The notes: a model not told the origin generated them from the letters alone. DNA of 28,907 nt from CAYSNP01 sp050945855 (GCA_050945855.1 JBMNTS010000016.1:1-28907); one strand, 5' to 3'; positions 13,078 to 25,964 are shown, counted from the stretch's first letter. Translations and numbers: made by a program.

Positions 13078-15364
13078 TTTTCCTGCCCTTGATAATGATT
13101 TTCTTTGTTTTTTCGCCCTCCGCTTTTCTTTCGCTTACCCTGTCGGTAAATTTCTTTGCGGAGAAATGCAGGGAGATTTTTTGAGCGTACTCCTTTAACA
13201 ATCCGGACAGCAGGGTGTAGCGGGCGGAGGTGTCAGTGTTATTAATCATTCTGAGCAGCACTCGTTTGGAGCCTACGATTACCACCATTCTTTTTGCGCG
13301 CGTCAGAGCGGTATATACAAGGTTTCGGGTACCTATTACAGGGTTATAGTCACCCAAAGCAAGGATTACCACTTCAAACTCGCTGCCTTGCGCCTTATGC
13401 ACGCTTGCGGCGTAGCTTAGCATGATATTGTCCAGTTCGCTTTTGGGATATTCCACTGTTTTGTCGTCGTCCATCTTTACGGTAACCGTATCTTTGCCTA
13501 TATCCGTAATGTAGCCGATGTCTCCGTTAAACACCCCTTTCCCTCTCTCGTAATTGTCCTGCCACTCTATCTCATAATTGTTGACGTTCTGCATCACCTT
13601 ATCGCCCACCCTAAAAACGGTGTCGCCGTAGGTTAATTGTTTGCCGTAAGGGTTGAGCGCGGCTTGCAGCTTAGAGTTAAGGCTGAATACTCCCGCCTCT
13701 CCCTTTTTCATAGGCGCCAGCACCTGAATCTGTGCGGAGCTGATACCCAAAAATCCGGGTATACGCTCTTTTACCATCGCCACCACGCTTTTGGCTATGC
13801 CCTCCGCGTCCGTCTGCTCCTCAAAAAAGAAGTCCCTGCTTTTGTTGTCAATCAGCGGCATTTCGCCTTTGTTGATTTTATGCGCGTTGGTTACTATCAG
13901 ACTGTCGCTACTCTGACGGTAAATTTCATTAAGGTGAACGACGGGGAAAAAGCCGCTCTCTATTAAATCGCCCAAAATTCTGCCGCAGCTCACGCTGGGA
14001 AGCTGGTCCTTGTCTCCTACCAGAATAAGCCTCGCGCCCAGTTTGAGCGCTTTAAGCAGCGCGTCAAACAAGAATACGTCCACCATGCTCAACTCGTCTA
14101 TTATAATCGCATCCTCTTCCAGAGGGTCGGTCTCATCATGCAAGAAAACCAGTCCCGAAGAGGAAAAGTCCGTACCTAACAGGCGGTGAATTGTCCTTGC
14201 CTCTCTGCCCGTCGCCTCGCTCATCCGTTTCGCCGCCCTGCCCGTGGGGGCGGCAAGCGCGGTTTTCAATCCCCTTGCGGTAAGGATATTGAGGATACAT
14301 TTGATTATGGTGGTTTTGCCGGTGCCGGGGCCGCCCGTAATAATGGTAGTTCCCTCGTTAAGCGCGGATAATATCGCCTGTTTTTGCCGCTCGTGCAGGG
14401 TGATATTGTGCTGCTCCTCAAAATGAGCTATCTCGTCCGCCGCGTTTATATCCAGCGCGCTTGCGTTATGCTGCATTTCCAATAGTTTTGCCGCTATACC
14501 CGATTCATGGGAAAAGACGTTGGACAGCGCGATATATCTTACTTTTTCCTCTTTGTCCGGTTTGAGATAAAGCTTAAATTTATTCCTGAAAAGCAGCCTT
14601 TCTATAGCCGCGGATAAGCACCCCTCATCCGTGATGTCGATAAGTTTGGCGGTGTCTTTTATCAATTTCTGTTCGGGCAGGCAGGTATGCCCGTCCTTAT
14701 ATGAGGCTTCCTTGAGGATATGGGTAAGCCCCGCCTCTATGCGAAAATCGCTGTCCTTGCTTATGCCTAAACTTGCGGCGATTTTGTCGGCGGTAAGAAA
14801 GCCGACGCCGTCAATATCCGAAACCAGCTGATAAGGATTGGCCTGCACGCTGGAGACGGTATCCTCGCCGTAGGTGTTGCAAATCTTGATAATCAGCCCC
14901 ATGGGAACGTTGTGTTCCTGAAGGAAAATAACCGCTTTGCGGATAGCGCCGGTAGCCTGATAACTGTCCGAAATTTGCTTTGCCCTTTTTGCGCCGATGC
15001 CGCTGATTTCGGTCAGCCTGAAAGGAGAATGCTCCAAAATACCAAGACTGTCCGCGCCGAACGCGTCCACAATGAGGGCGGCGGTTTTTTCTCCCACGCC
15101 TTTGATAAGACCGCTCGCCAGAAAATTGAGTATGCTTTTGGTGTCCGTGGGCTCGCAAAACCTTACGCTGTCTGCTCTGAACTGCTCTCCGTATTTGGTG
15201 TTGACTACAAATTCGCCCGTCATTTCCACGTCTTCGCCTTCGCTCATGGACGGAAAAAAGCCAACGGCGGTGATCAGCGTGCCATTGACGTTAAAGTTGG
15301 CTACCATGTAGCCGTTTTCCTCATTGCGGAAAATTATGTTTAAAAGGGTGCCTTCTATACGCAT
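13070..15364 (-). CDS. recD2: RecD2 5'-3' DNA helicase
   Basis: RecD2 is a superfamily 1B helicase found in bacteria without RecBCD and acts in DNA repair and fork maintenance. The 764 residues match the family. The N-terminal part has an OB-like strand region and helix-hairpin-helix repeats (about 80-200). The helicase core follows: Walker A GGPGTGKT (344-351), Walker B IIDELSMVD (421-429), the VGDKDQLPSV motif, and the C-terminal SVHKAQGSEF and VYTALTRAK motifs. The ATG overlaps the metK stop codon (TAATG), and the gene end overlaps comF by 8 bp, so it is tightly coupled on both sides. Confidence 0.96.
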   Translation of the reverse strand: MRIEGTLLNIIFRNEENGYMVANFNVNGTLITAVGFFPSMSEGEDVEMTGEFVVNTKYGEQFRADSVRFCEPTDTKSILNFLASGLIKGVGEKTAALIVDAFGADSLGILEHSPFRLTEISGIGAKRAKQISDSYQATGAIRKAVIFLQEHNVPMGLIIKICNTYGEDTVSSVQANPYQLVSDIDGVGFLTADKIAASLGISKDSDFRIEAGLTHILKEASYKDGHTCLPEQKLIKDTAKLIDITDEGCLSAAIERLLFRNKFKLYLKPDKEEKVRYIALSNVFSHESGIAAKLLEMQHNASALDINAADEIAHFEEQHNITLHERQKQAILSALNEGTTIITGGPGTGKTTIIKCILNILTARGLKTALAAPTGRAAKRMSEATGREARTIHRLLGTDFSSSGLVFLHDETDPLEEDAIIIDELSMVDVFLFDALLKALKLGARLILVGDKDQLPSVSCGRILGDLIESGFFPVVHLNEIYRQSSDSLIVTNAHKINKGEMPLIDNKSRDFFFEEQTDAEGIAKSVVAMVKERIPGFLGISSAQIQVLAPMKKGEAGVFSLNSKLQAALNPYGKQLTYGDTVFRVGDKVMQNVNNYEIEWQDNYERGKGVFNGDIGYITDIGKDTVTVKMDDDKTVEYPKSELDNIMLSYAASVHKAQGSEFEVVILALGDYNPVIGTRNLVYTALTRAKRMVVIVGSKRVLLRMINNTDTSARYTLLSGLLKEYAQKISLHFSAKKFTDRVSERKAEGEKTKKIIIKGRKNV

Positions 15365-16530
15365 TATAACGCCTTTAAAAGCGCCTCTACCTTGTCTACT
15401 CTCTCCCAGCTGAAACCGCGCTTACCAAAATGCCCGTTGCTTGCGGTGTCCAGATAACACACGTTGTTCAGATCCAACGCATTGATAATCGCCATAGGGC
15501 GAAAATCAAATACTTTTTTAACCGCCATTTTGATATTTTCCTCGTCTACCTTTTCCGTGCCGAAAGTCTGTATGTCTATGGAAACGGGGTTGGCCTTGCC
15601 TATGGCGTAGGCTATCTGTATTTCGCACTTATCGCAAAGGTTTGCCTTGACAATGTTTTTTGCCACGTATCTTGCGTAATACGCCGCGCTTCTGTCCACC
15701 TTGGTGGGGTCTTTGCCCGAAAAGGCGCCGCCGCCGTGGCGGGCGTAGCCTCCGTAGGTATCCACGATAATCTTGCGCCCCGTAAGTCCGCTGTCCCCTT
15801 CGGGTCCGCCTATCACGAACCGCCCGGTGGGGTTTATGTAAACCTTGGTATCGTTGTCAATAAGTTCGGCGGGCAGTACGGCGTCAATAATCTTTTGCCT
15901 TACCTCTTTGCGCAAAAATTCAATATCCACGTCCGCCTTATGCTGAGTGGATAATACGATTGTGTCTATGCGCACGGGTTCATCCTCGTAGTATTGCATG
16001 GTAACCTGCGCTTTGCCGTCGGGCAGGATATACGGTATCTCACCGCTTTTGCGCGCAATTTCCAGCTTTTTGGTCAGCGCGTGGGCGTACATAATAGCCG
16101 CGGGCATAAGCTCCGCCGTTTCGTTGCACGCATAGCCGAAAATCAGTCCCTGGTCGCCCGCGCCCAGCATATCGGCGGCATCCAGGGAAACATGGTGCTC
16201 CAGGCTGTCGTTTACGCCCATTGCGATATCCGGCGACTGCATATCCAGCCTTACAATAACTTCCACGTTGTCGTAGCTAAAGCCGGTGGAGTTGTCGGTG
16301 TAACCGATATCCTTTATCGTTTTCCTTACCAGTTTTTCTATATCGAATTTATGTGAAGCAGTGATTTCTCCCATAATTAGCACGGTTTTGGTGGTCAGGG
16401 CAACCTCGCAGGCTACCCTGGCTTCCTTATCGTGGCTGAGTATCTCATCTAAAATCGCATCGCTAATCTGGTCGGCTACCTTATCTGGATGCCCTGATGT
16501 TACACTCTCCGAAGAAAAAAATCTTTTCAT
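15364..16530 (-). CDS. metK: S-adenosylmethionine synthetase
   Basis: MetK makes AdoMet from methionine and ATP, a tetrameric cytoplasmic enzyme needing Mg and K ions. The product has 388 residues. It shows the N-terminal SESVTSGHPDK with catalytic H14 and D16, the GAGDQGLIFGYA motif, and the P-loop-like GGAFSGKDPTKVDRSAAYYARY. AAGGAGA precedes the ATG. It starts 44 bp after rpoC with no terminator or promoter that I can see, and its stop codon overlaps the start of recD2. The leader contains no SAM riboswitch (S-box), which often controls metK in Firmicutes, consistent with its being embedded in the rpoBC operon. Confidence 0.97.
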   Translation of the reverse strand: MKRFFSSESVTSGHPDKVADQISDAILDEILSHDKEARVACEVALTTKTVLIMGEITASHKFDIEKLVRKTIKDIGYTDNSTGFSYDNVEVIVRLDMQSPDIAMGVNDSLEHHVSLDAADMLGAGDQGLIFGYACNETAELMPAAIMYAHALTKKLEIARKSGEIPYILPDGKAQVTMQYYEDEPVRIDTIVLSTQHKADVDIEFLRKEVRQKIIDAVLPAELIDNDTKVYINPTGRFVIGGPEGDSGLTGRKIIVDTYGGYARHGGGAFSGKDPTKVDRSAAYYARYVAKNIVKANLCDKCEIQIAYAIGKANPVSIDIQTFGTEKVDEENIKMAVKKVFDFRPMAIINALDLNNVCYLDTASNGHFGKRGFSWERVDKVEALLKAL

Positions 16531-16574
16531 TTAGTTTCTCCTTAATGTTGCAGACCGTATAAGTAATGGCCCGT

Positions 16575-20165
<3,591 letters not shown>

Positions 20166-20177
20166 ATTATCTCCTCT

Positions 20178-23100
20178 CTATATTTGGTCGTCATCGTCAA
20201 ATTCGCTCTGCAGCAGCGTTTCGCCGTCGCTTAATTCGTTTTCGTCGTCAAGCTCGGTCTCATCCGTCTCAAAGAAGCTCTCCAGCTTTGCCTTGGGCTG
20301 AAGCGGGGCAAACACGTCTTCCTCATCGTCCTCGAATAAGGTATCCGGCTTGTCTATATCTAAGTCAAAGCTTTCCTCTCCCTTAAAGGAATCAAAGATG
20401 TCTATCCCCTCCTCGTCTCCGAAAGCGTCCTCTTCAAATAAGGACTCGAAGCCGTGGCTGTCCATATCAAAATCAAGCTGCAGTTCATCGTCCGTTTCGC
20501 CCAGCACTCTTTGTTTATCGTAGATGCGCTCGTCGTCGTCCTCTTCGCTGTAGACGCTCTCTTCCTTTCCGTCATACATCAAGCGCATATCCAGCGCGAG
20601 AGACTGCATTTCTTTCTTTAAGACCTTAAAGGATTCCGGCGTGCCGGGGTCTGCGGTAATATTGGACTTGATAATGCTGTCAAATATTTTCTGACGTCCC
20701 ATAATATCGTCGCTCTTGACCGTAAGAATTTCCTGCAGGATATTTGCCGCGCCGTAAGCGTAAAGCGCCCAAACCTCCATTTCGCCGAATCTCTGACCTC
20801 CGAATTGCGCCTTTCCGCCCAGCGGCTGCTGGGTAACCAGGGAATACGGGCCTACGCTTCTGGCGTGCATCTTGTCGTCCACAAGGTGAATAAGTTTAAG
20901 GATATACATATACCCTACGGTAACTCTGTTTTCAAAAGGCTCGCCCGTCCTGCCGTCGTAGAGCTGTATCTTTCCGTCCGGCGGCAAGTGGTTTTCCTCA
21001 AACATTTCCTTAATATCGTTTTCGGAGGCTCCGTCAAATACGGGAGTGGCCACCTTAAAGCCCAGCATATTGGCGACAAGACCCAAGTGAACTTCCAAAA
21101 CCTGACCGATATTCATACGGCTGGGCACGCCTAAGGGATTAAGCACTATTTGCAGGGGAGTGCCGTCCTCCATAAAGGGCATATCCTCTCGGGGCAATAT
21201 CCTGCTGATAACGCCTTTGTTGCCGTGACGGCCCGCTATTTTGTCGCCCACCGAAATCTTACGCTTCTGTGCCACGTAAACTCTCACAAGCTTATTGACG
21301 CCGGGCGCCAATTCGTCCTTGTTTTTTCTGTCGAACACCTGAACGTGCACGACTGTGCCCCTTTCGCCGTGGGGCACTTTAAGAGATACGTCTCTGACTT
21401 CGCGCGCTTTTTCGCCGAATATTGCCCTGAGCAGTCTTTCTTCGGGCGTAAGCTCGGTTTCGCCCTTGGGCGTTACCTTGCCTACCAGATAATCTCCGCT
21501 GTTGACCTCGGCGCCTACCATAACAATGCCGTCTTCGTCAAGATGCTTGAGCAAATCGGCGCTGATATTGGGGATATCTCTGGTAATCTGCTCTTCACCC
21601 AGTTTTGTGCTGCGCGCTTCCAGTTCGTATTCCTCTATGTGAATGGAAGTAAAGGTATCGTCCTTAACCAAGTCCTCGCTAATCAGGATAGCGTCCTCGT
21701 AGTTGTACCCTTCCCAGGTCATAAAACCTACCAGAACGTTGCGCCCCAGCGCAAGCTCCCCGTTCTCCGTACTGGGACCGTCCGCAAGCAGCGCGCCTTT
21801 TTCCACATAGTCGCCTTTGCTGATACGGGGTATCTGATTAATGCAGGTGCCCTGATTGCTGCGCCTGAACTTCTTAAGACGGTATTCTCTTACAAAACCG
21901 TCCTGCTCTTTTACCTTAATAAGGTCGGCGGTAACATAAATGACTTCCCCCGCCTCTTTGGCCATCTCGCATACTCCGGAATCCCTCGCGACCACGCACT
22001 CCATACCCGTGCCGATAATGGGCGCTTGCGGGGCTAAAAGGGGCACTGCCTGACGTTGCATGTTGGAGCCCATAAGCGCGCGGTTGGCGTCGTCGTTTTC
22101 CAAAAACGGGATAAGCGAAGTCGCCACGCTGACAAGCTGCTTGGGCGAAACGTCCATATAGTCCACTTCGTCCCTGTGATATTCCTTAATGTAATCCTTA
22201 TATCTGCAGATAACACGCTCATTGACAAAGGAGCCGTCCGGATTTAAGGGCTCGTTTGCCTGCGCGATTATATTCTCGTCCTCCTCGTCCGCGGGGAGGT
22301 AATGCACCTCTTCGGTAACTATATGCTTTTCCTTATCCACCTTTCTGTAAGGCGCTTCGATAAAGCCGTATTCGTTGACTTTCGCGTAACTGCTCAGCGA
22401 GGTGATAAGACCTATATTCTGACCTTCCGGCGTTTCGATAGGACACATTCTGCCGTAATGGGAATGGTGAACGTCACGCACTTCAAAGCCCGCTCTTTCG
22501 CGGTTTAAGCCGCCCGGGCCCAATGCGGAAAGCTTTCTCTTATGAGTGAGCTCGGCAATAGGGTTGGGCTGGTCCATAAATTGCGAAAGCTGGGAACTGC
22601 CGAAGAACTCCCTAATCGCGCTGGATACCGGTCTGATGTTAATAAGCGTCTGAGGGGTAATCTCGTTGGGGTCGGGAGCGATATTCATTTTGTCCCTTAT
22701 CGCTCTCTCCAGCCTGCTGATACCCACGCGGAACTGATTTTGAAGCAGCTCGCCCACACTGCGCACACGCCTGTTGGAAAGGTGGTCGATGTTATCCACT
22801 TCAAAGAAACCGTATTTCATGCACAGGTTGTAGTTGACGGCGGAAACGATATCGTCCACCGAAATATGCTTAAGCTGCAATCTGTCCACATTGGCCTCGC
22901 AAGCCTGTCTCAGCTTTTCGGTATCCCCGCCGCATTCCTCCAGCAGCTCGCGCAAAACGGGGTAATACACTTTTTCCGTTATCCCTATCTCTTTGGGGTC
23001 GCTCTTGATGTAATACTGGAGGTCAACGGTGTTGTTGCCGATAACCTTAAATCTCTTAAACTCGCCGGACTCGTTTTTCTCGTTCGTGTAGATATAAGCT

Positions 23101-24080
23101 TCGTTTACGCCCATATTCTGCAGCATTCTGGCTTTTTCCACACTAAGCTTTTCGCCTCTTTCCGCAAGGATTTCCCCGTCTAAAATGATATCTTCCGCAA
23201 GCGTCTGTTTGGCGATGCGTTTGGCAAGGGATAATCTCTGATTGAACTTGAATCTGCCCACGCGGGAGAGGTCGTAACGCTTGTAATCAAAAAACGTGTT
23301 GGTCAGCAAAGCGTCGATATGACTTTGGGTAGGCACTTCGCCCGGCTTAAGCTTGCGGTAAACCTCTATTTTGGCGGCTTCCGTATTGTCAAGCTCGGTG
23401 CCGTCTTTTTCTATGGTTGCGGCAATCATGTCGTCATTGTCGTAAAGGTTAAGCAAGGTGGCGTTGTCGCCGTAGCCTAACGCGCGCAGCAGCACCGTCG
23501 CGGTGATTTTGCGCTGGCGGTCAATACGCACAAATAAAACGTTGTTGGCGTCCTGCTCGAATTCCAGCCACGCGCCCCTGTTGGGTATAAGTGTGGTATC
23601 ATAGCGCATAATACCGTTTTTATCCAGCGCGCCCGTGGTGTAAACGCCGGGAGAGCGCACTAACTGGCTGACTACGACGCGCTCCGCTCCGTTAATAATG
23701 AAAGTACCCGTCTCCGTCATCTTGGGTATATCGCCCATAAATATGGTCTGCTCCACCATTTCTCCCGTTTCCTTAATGGTAAGGCGCACTTTCGCCTTTA
23801 AGGACTGGGTATAGTTGGCATCTCTGTTTTTGCACTCTTCCACGTCGTATTTGCTCTCGGAATCAATGGTGTAATCCAAAAACTCCAGAGATAATTTTCC
23901 GCTAAAGTCATTAATCGGGGAAAAATCCTTGAATACTTCGCCAATACCGTGTTTAATGAAGTTTTCGTACGATTTCTTTTGTATTTCTATGAGATAGGGA
24001 ATATCGAGAACGTTTTTAATTTTATTAAAGCTCATTCTCTCAACATTGCCACATTTAATCTTGTGAACTCTCTCCAGCAT
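20178..24080 (-). CDS. rpoB: RNA polymerase beta subunit with long acidic C-terminal tail
   Basis: This is the catalytic partner of RpoC. From ATG 24080 the product has 1300 residues, about 100 more than Bacillus RpoB. I chose this start because AAGGAG lies 7 nt upstream and the next residues (HKIKCGNVERMSFNKI) match the normal beginning of Firmicutes RpoB; the open frame extends 24 codons further but without a ribosome binding site. The rifampicin pocket reads QFMDQPNPIAELTHKRKLSAL. The flap and catalytic blocks (THYGR-like HHSHYGRMCPIETPEG, NVLVGFMTWEGYNYEDA, GRHGNKG) are intact. The last 128 residues hold 53 Asp/Glu and only 7 Lys/Arg. No rplJ or rplL precedes it; it is the first gene of the operon. 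Confidence 0.98.
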   Translation of the reverse strand: MLERVHKIKCGNVERMSFNKIKNVLDIPYLIEIQKKSYENFIKHGIGEVFKDFSPINDFSGKLSLEFLDYTIDSESKYDVEECKNRDANYTQSLKAKVRLTIKETGEMVEQTIFMGDIPKMTETGTFIINGAERVVVSQLVRSPGVYTTGALDKNGIMRYDTTLIPNRGAWLEFEQDANNVLFVRIDRQRKITATVLLRALGYGDNATLLNLYDNDDMIAATIEKDGTELDNTEAAKIEVYRKLKPGEVPTQSHIDALLTNTFFDYKRYDLSRVGRFKFNQRLSLAKRIAKQTLAEDIILDGEILAERGEKLSVEKARMLQNMGVNEAYIYTNEKNESGEFKRFKVIGNNTVDLQYYIKSDPKEIGITEKVYYPVLRELLEECGGDTEKLRQACEANVDRLQLKHISVDDIVSAVNYNLCMKYGFFEVDNIDHLSNRRVRSVGELLQNQFRVGISRLERAIRDKMNIAPDPNEITPQTLINIRPVSSAIREFFGSSQLSQFMDQPNPIAELTHKRKLSALGPGGLNRERAGFEVRDVHHSHYGRMCPIETPEGQNIGLITSLSSYAKVNEYGFIEAPYRKVDKEKHIVTEEVHYLPADEEDENIIAQANEPLNPDGSFVNERVICRYKDYIKEYHRDEVDYMDVSPKQLVSVATSLIPFLENDDANRALMGSNMQRQAVPLLAPQAPIIGTGMECVVARDSGVCEMAKEAGEVIYVTADLIKVKEQDGFVREYRLKKFRRSNQGTCINQIPRISKGDYVEKGALLADGPSTENGELALGRNVLVGFMTWEGYNYEDAILISEDLVKDDTFTSIHIEEYELEARSTKLGEEQITRDIPNISADLLKHLDEDGIVMVGAEVNSGDYLVGKVTPKGETELTPEERLLRAIFGEKAREVRDVSLKVPHGERGTVVHVQVFDRKNKDELAPGVNKLVRVYVAQKRKISVGDKIAGRHGNKGVISRILPREDMPFMEDGTPLQIVLNPLGVPSRMNIGQVLEVHLGLVANMLGFKVATPVFDGASENDIKEMFEENHLPPDGKIQLYDGRTGEPFENRVTVGYMYILKLIHLVDDKMHARSVGPYSLVTQQPLGGKAQFGGQRFGEMEVWALYAYGAANILQEILTVKSDDIMGRQKIFDSIIKSNITADPGTPESFKVLKKEMQSLALDMRLMYDGKEESVYSEEDDDERIYDKQRVLGETDDELQLDFDMDSHGFESLFEEDAFGDEEGIDIFDSFKGEESFDLDIDKPDTLFEDDEEDVFAPLQPKAKLESFFETDETELDDENELSDGETLLQSEFDDDDQI

Positions 24081-24087
24081 TTGCCAT

Positions 24088-24093
24088 CTCCTT
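24088..24093 (-). promoter_or_regulatory. Ribosome binding site that fixes the rpoB start
   Basis: On the minus strand AAGGAG lies 7 nt before the ATG at 24080-24078. No such site precedes the in-frame ATG at 24152, so the shorter product is the real one. Confidence 0.85.
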
Positions 24094-24095
24094 AT

Positions 24096-24159
24096 AAAAA
24101 AAATTATGCAAAAGAACTTTTGCAAAAAGAAAATATTTTTACGCAAAAACATTGCGTAA
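24096..24159 (-). promoter_or_regulatory. Possible attenuator in the rpoBC leader
   Basis: The minus-strand leader RNA contains two hairpins in a row. TTACGCAA pairs with TTGCGTAA (8 bp, 5-nt loop; plus 24139-24159), followed by a U-rich stretch. TGCAAAAG pairs with CTTTTGCA (8 bp; plus 24107-24124), followed 3 nt later by eight T residues (plus 24096-24103), just ahead of the ribosome binding site. The second is terminator-like although its stem is AT-rich. The pair could control read-through into rpoBC. Confidence 0.45.
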
Positions 24160-24235
24160 CTATCGATTTATTAGCCCTAGAAAACATGCTAAAACACCCG
24201 CTAATTGTCAAACCACCATAATAAGGCATTCTATA

Positions 24236-24264
24236 ATAATATCACCAATTATAACCTAAGTCAA
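24236..24264 (-). promoter_or_regulatory. Promoter of the rpoB-rpoC-metK-recD2-comF operon
   Basis: On the minus strand TTGACT (plus 24259-24264), a 17 nt spacer and TATTAT (24236-24241), with TGA directly upstream as an extended -10, predict a start near 24229 and a leader of about 150 nt. The 312-bp region 24081-24392 holds this promoter, the leader hairpins and the opposing promoter, and no gene. Confidence 0.7.
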
Positions 24265-24342
24265 ACATATTTACGGGTATTAAGATAAAATTTCTTTTTT
24301 CCGCTTTTAAGCGTGTAAAAACGGGCGGCAAAGAGCGCGCAC

Positions 24343-24369
24343 TTGAAAAAAACGATAAGGTGCTATAAT
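24343..24369 (+). promoter_or_regulatory. Promoter of the metallophosphoesterase gene
   Basis: TATAAT (24364-24369) is preceded by TGC, an extended -10. TTGAAA at 24343-24348 is only 15 nt upstream, so the -35 match is poor in spacing. The predicted leader is about 17 nt. Confidence 0.55.
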
Positions 24370-24392
24370 AAAAACAAAAAAGGGTCAAAAAG

Positions 24393-25916
24393 ATGAAAAA
24401 GATTTTATGCAGTAAACCTTGCGTATTTCTGATAGCCGTATTGGCAGTCCTTGCTCCCGTCCTAAACTATTCTTTCAGAATCGCTCACGTATTTGTCAAC
24501 GCCATGACTTTTGCGTATTTAAGCGATATTCTGCTTATCGTTATGGTCGCCAACGCAATTTTTATGCTGATTTACGCTTACCGGCTGGCAAGAAATCTTA
24601 CGGGAACAACGCCCCGGGCATATTACGCCGCGCTGCCGCTAACTTTTCTTTTCCTCGTAATTATATGCGTGTATTGCATTATGTCTCCGCCGGATATCGC
24701 GGTAATGTTTGATTTTCTGATTGATATGCTCCCTTATCTGGCAATTGTATTCGGGGCATTGTTTTTGATGTTTGTTTATCCGTATTTAAAATACGGTATC
24801 CAAAAGGCGGTTTGCGTAGCGCTGATAATCGGCATTGCCGCCGCAATAGCGATACCCGCTTTCGGCTTATATCCTTTTGCTTTTGACAGCGACCCGCTGG
24901 TGCTGGATAACGGGGAGGAGTATATTATCGTATGGGCGACCAATGACGAATCAAGCGGTTGGGTGGAATATACATACGACAATAAGGAGTATAAACTTTA
25001 CCATCAAAACGGGGGCAGAATCGTATCCGGCAAAATACACAACGTTAAAGTCCCCTACGCGCACCTGAACAACAATACTTATTCGGTGCATAGCACAAGG
25101 GTAATAGACGAATTGAGCTACGGCGGGCGAATGGGCAAAACAATAAGCTCAAAAGCGTATAACTTCAGGGGAGAATTGCCGGAAAACGCCAATATATGGG
25201 CGCTGACAGACTGGCATTGCGAAATTGGGGCAGTCTTAAAAGCAACAAGCTACCTGGACAGACCGGACGCGGTGCTTATGCTGGGGGATTACGCCAACGG
25301 GTACAGTTTTGAAAAGGACGTAACGGAAAATATAATCGCCGCGGGAGCCAAAGTGACGAAGGGCGAATGTCCCGCGATATTCGCGCTCGGCAATCACGAC
25401 ACCAGAGGTCCGGGCGTAACGCATCTGGGGTATTTGCTGGGCATTGAAAACTTTTATTTTCAGGTGGATAAGGGCGCGTTTTCTTTTCTTATCCTCAATT
25501 CGGGCGAGGATAAGGAGGACAATCACCCCGAATACGGCGGTTTGACTTCGTCTTACTCTTATTCGCTGGAACAGTTGGAGTGGCTGGGGTCGCTGGAGCC
25601 TCTTCCGCGAAGATACGCAATCGCGCTCAGCCACGACACCGAGTTCAATTTCAGGGATACTCTTAAAGAGGAGTACCGTCTGGAAGCGGAAAGGCTTAAC
25701 GTCCAACTGGTAATAGGTGGACATATCCATAAGGCAGAGCTTGCGTCAGAGGATTATCCCGTTCTGTTTGCGGGAGGCAAACAAGGCGAAAAGATATGGG
25801 GCAACTTAACATACACCGCCACGCAGCTTACTTTTGACAACGGCAGCGCACAGATTAAAAGCGTCAACGAAAAAGGGGCTGTAGTGCTTCAAGAGCAATT
25901 TTCCTTCGAGCCCTGA
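24393..25916 (+). CDS. Membrane-anchored metallophosphoesterase
   Basis: The 507-residue protein has an N-terminal membrane part with about five hydrophobic segments (roughly 11-29, 40-62, 78-98, 105-130, 137-158). A beta-rich linker domain (about 168-258) resembles the small domain in front of purple-acid-phosphatase-like enzymes. A calcineurin-like metallophosphoesterase domain (about 266-490) shows all metal-binding motifs: D273 and H275 in LTDWH, D299 in LGDY, N334-H335 in GNHD, H414 in LSHD, and H444/H446 in GGHIH. It should hydrolyse a phosphoester on the outer face of the membrane; the substrate is unknown. It is divergent from rpoB and has its own promoter. The ribosome binding site (AGGGTC) is weak. 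Enzyme class certain; role open. Confidence 0.88.
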   Translation: MKKILCSKPCVFLIAVLAVLAPVLNYSFRIAHVFVNAMTFAYLSDILLIVMVANAIFMLIYAYRLARNLTGTTPRAYYAALPLTFLFLVIICVYCIMSPPDIAVMFDFLIDMLPYLAIVFGALFLMFVYPYLKYGIQKAVCVALIIGIAAAIAIPAFGLYPFAFDSDPLVLDNGEEYIIVWATNDESSGWVEYTYDNKEYKLYHQNGGRIVSGKIHNVKVPYAHLNNNTYSVHSTRVIDELSYGGRMGKTISSKAYNFRGELPENANIWALTDWHCEIGAVLKATSYLDRPDAVLMLGDYANGYSFEKDVTENIIAAGAKVTKGECPAIFALGNHDTRGPGVTHLGYLLGIENFYFQVDKGAFSFLILNSGEDKEDNHPEYGGLTSSYSYSLEQLEWLGSLEPLPRRYAIALSHDTEFNFRDTLKEEYRLEAERLNVQLVIGGHIHKAELASEDYPVLFAGGKQGEKIWGNLTYTATQLTFDNGSAQIKSVNEKGAVVLQEQFSFEP

Positions 25917-25935
25917 TAAAAACTAATCGTTCTAC

Positions 25936-25964
25936 TTGTAATTTTCGGTAAAAAATGGTATAAT
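25936..25964 (+). promoter_or_regulatory. Promoter of the bacterioferritin gene
   Basis: TTGTAA (25936-25941), a 17 nt spacer and TATAAT (25959-25964), with TGG as an extended -10, lie upstream of an AGGAGG ribosome binding site (25980-25985). I see no obvious Fur or PerR palindrome. Confidence 0.75.

Noticed and set aside
16531..16574. SAM riboswitch before metK
   Set aside because: Only 44 bp separate rpoC and metK, too short for an S-box, and no S-box-like core is visible.
24081..24152. Extra 24 residues at the N-terminus of RpoB
   Set aside because: The added residues are encoded by the AT-rich leader hairpins, have no Shine-Dalgarno, and do not match the RpoB family.
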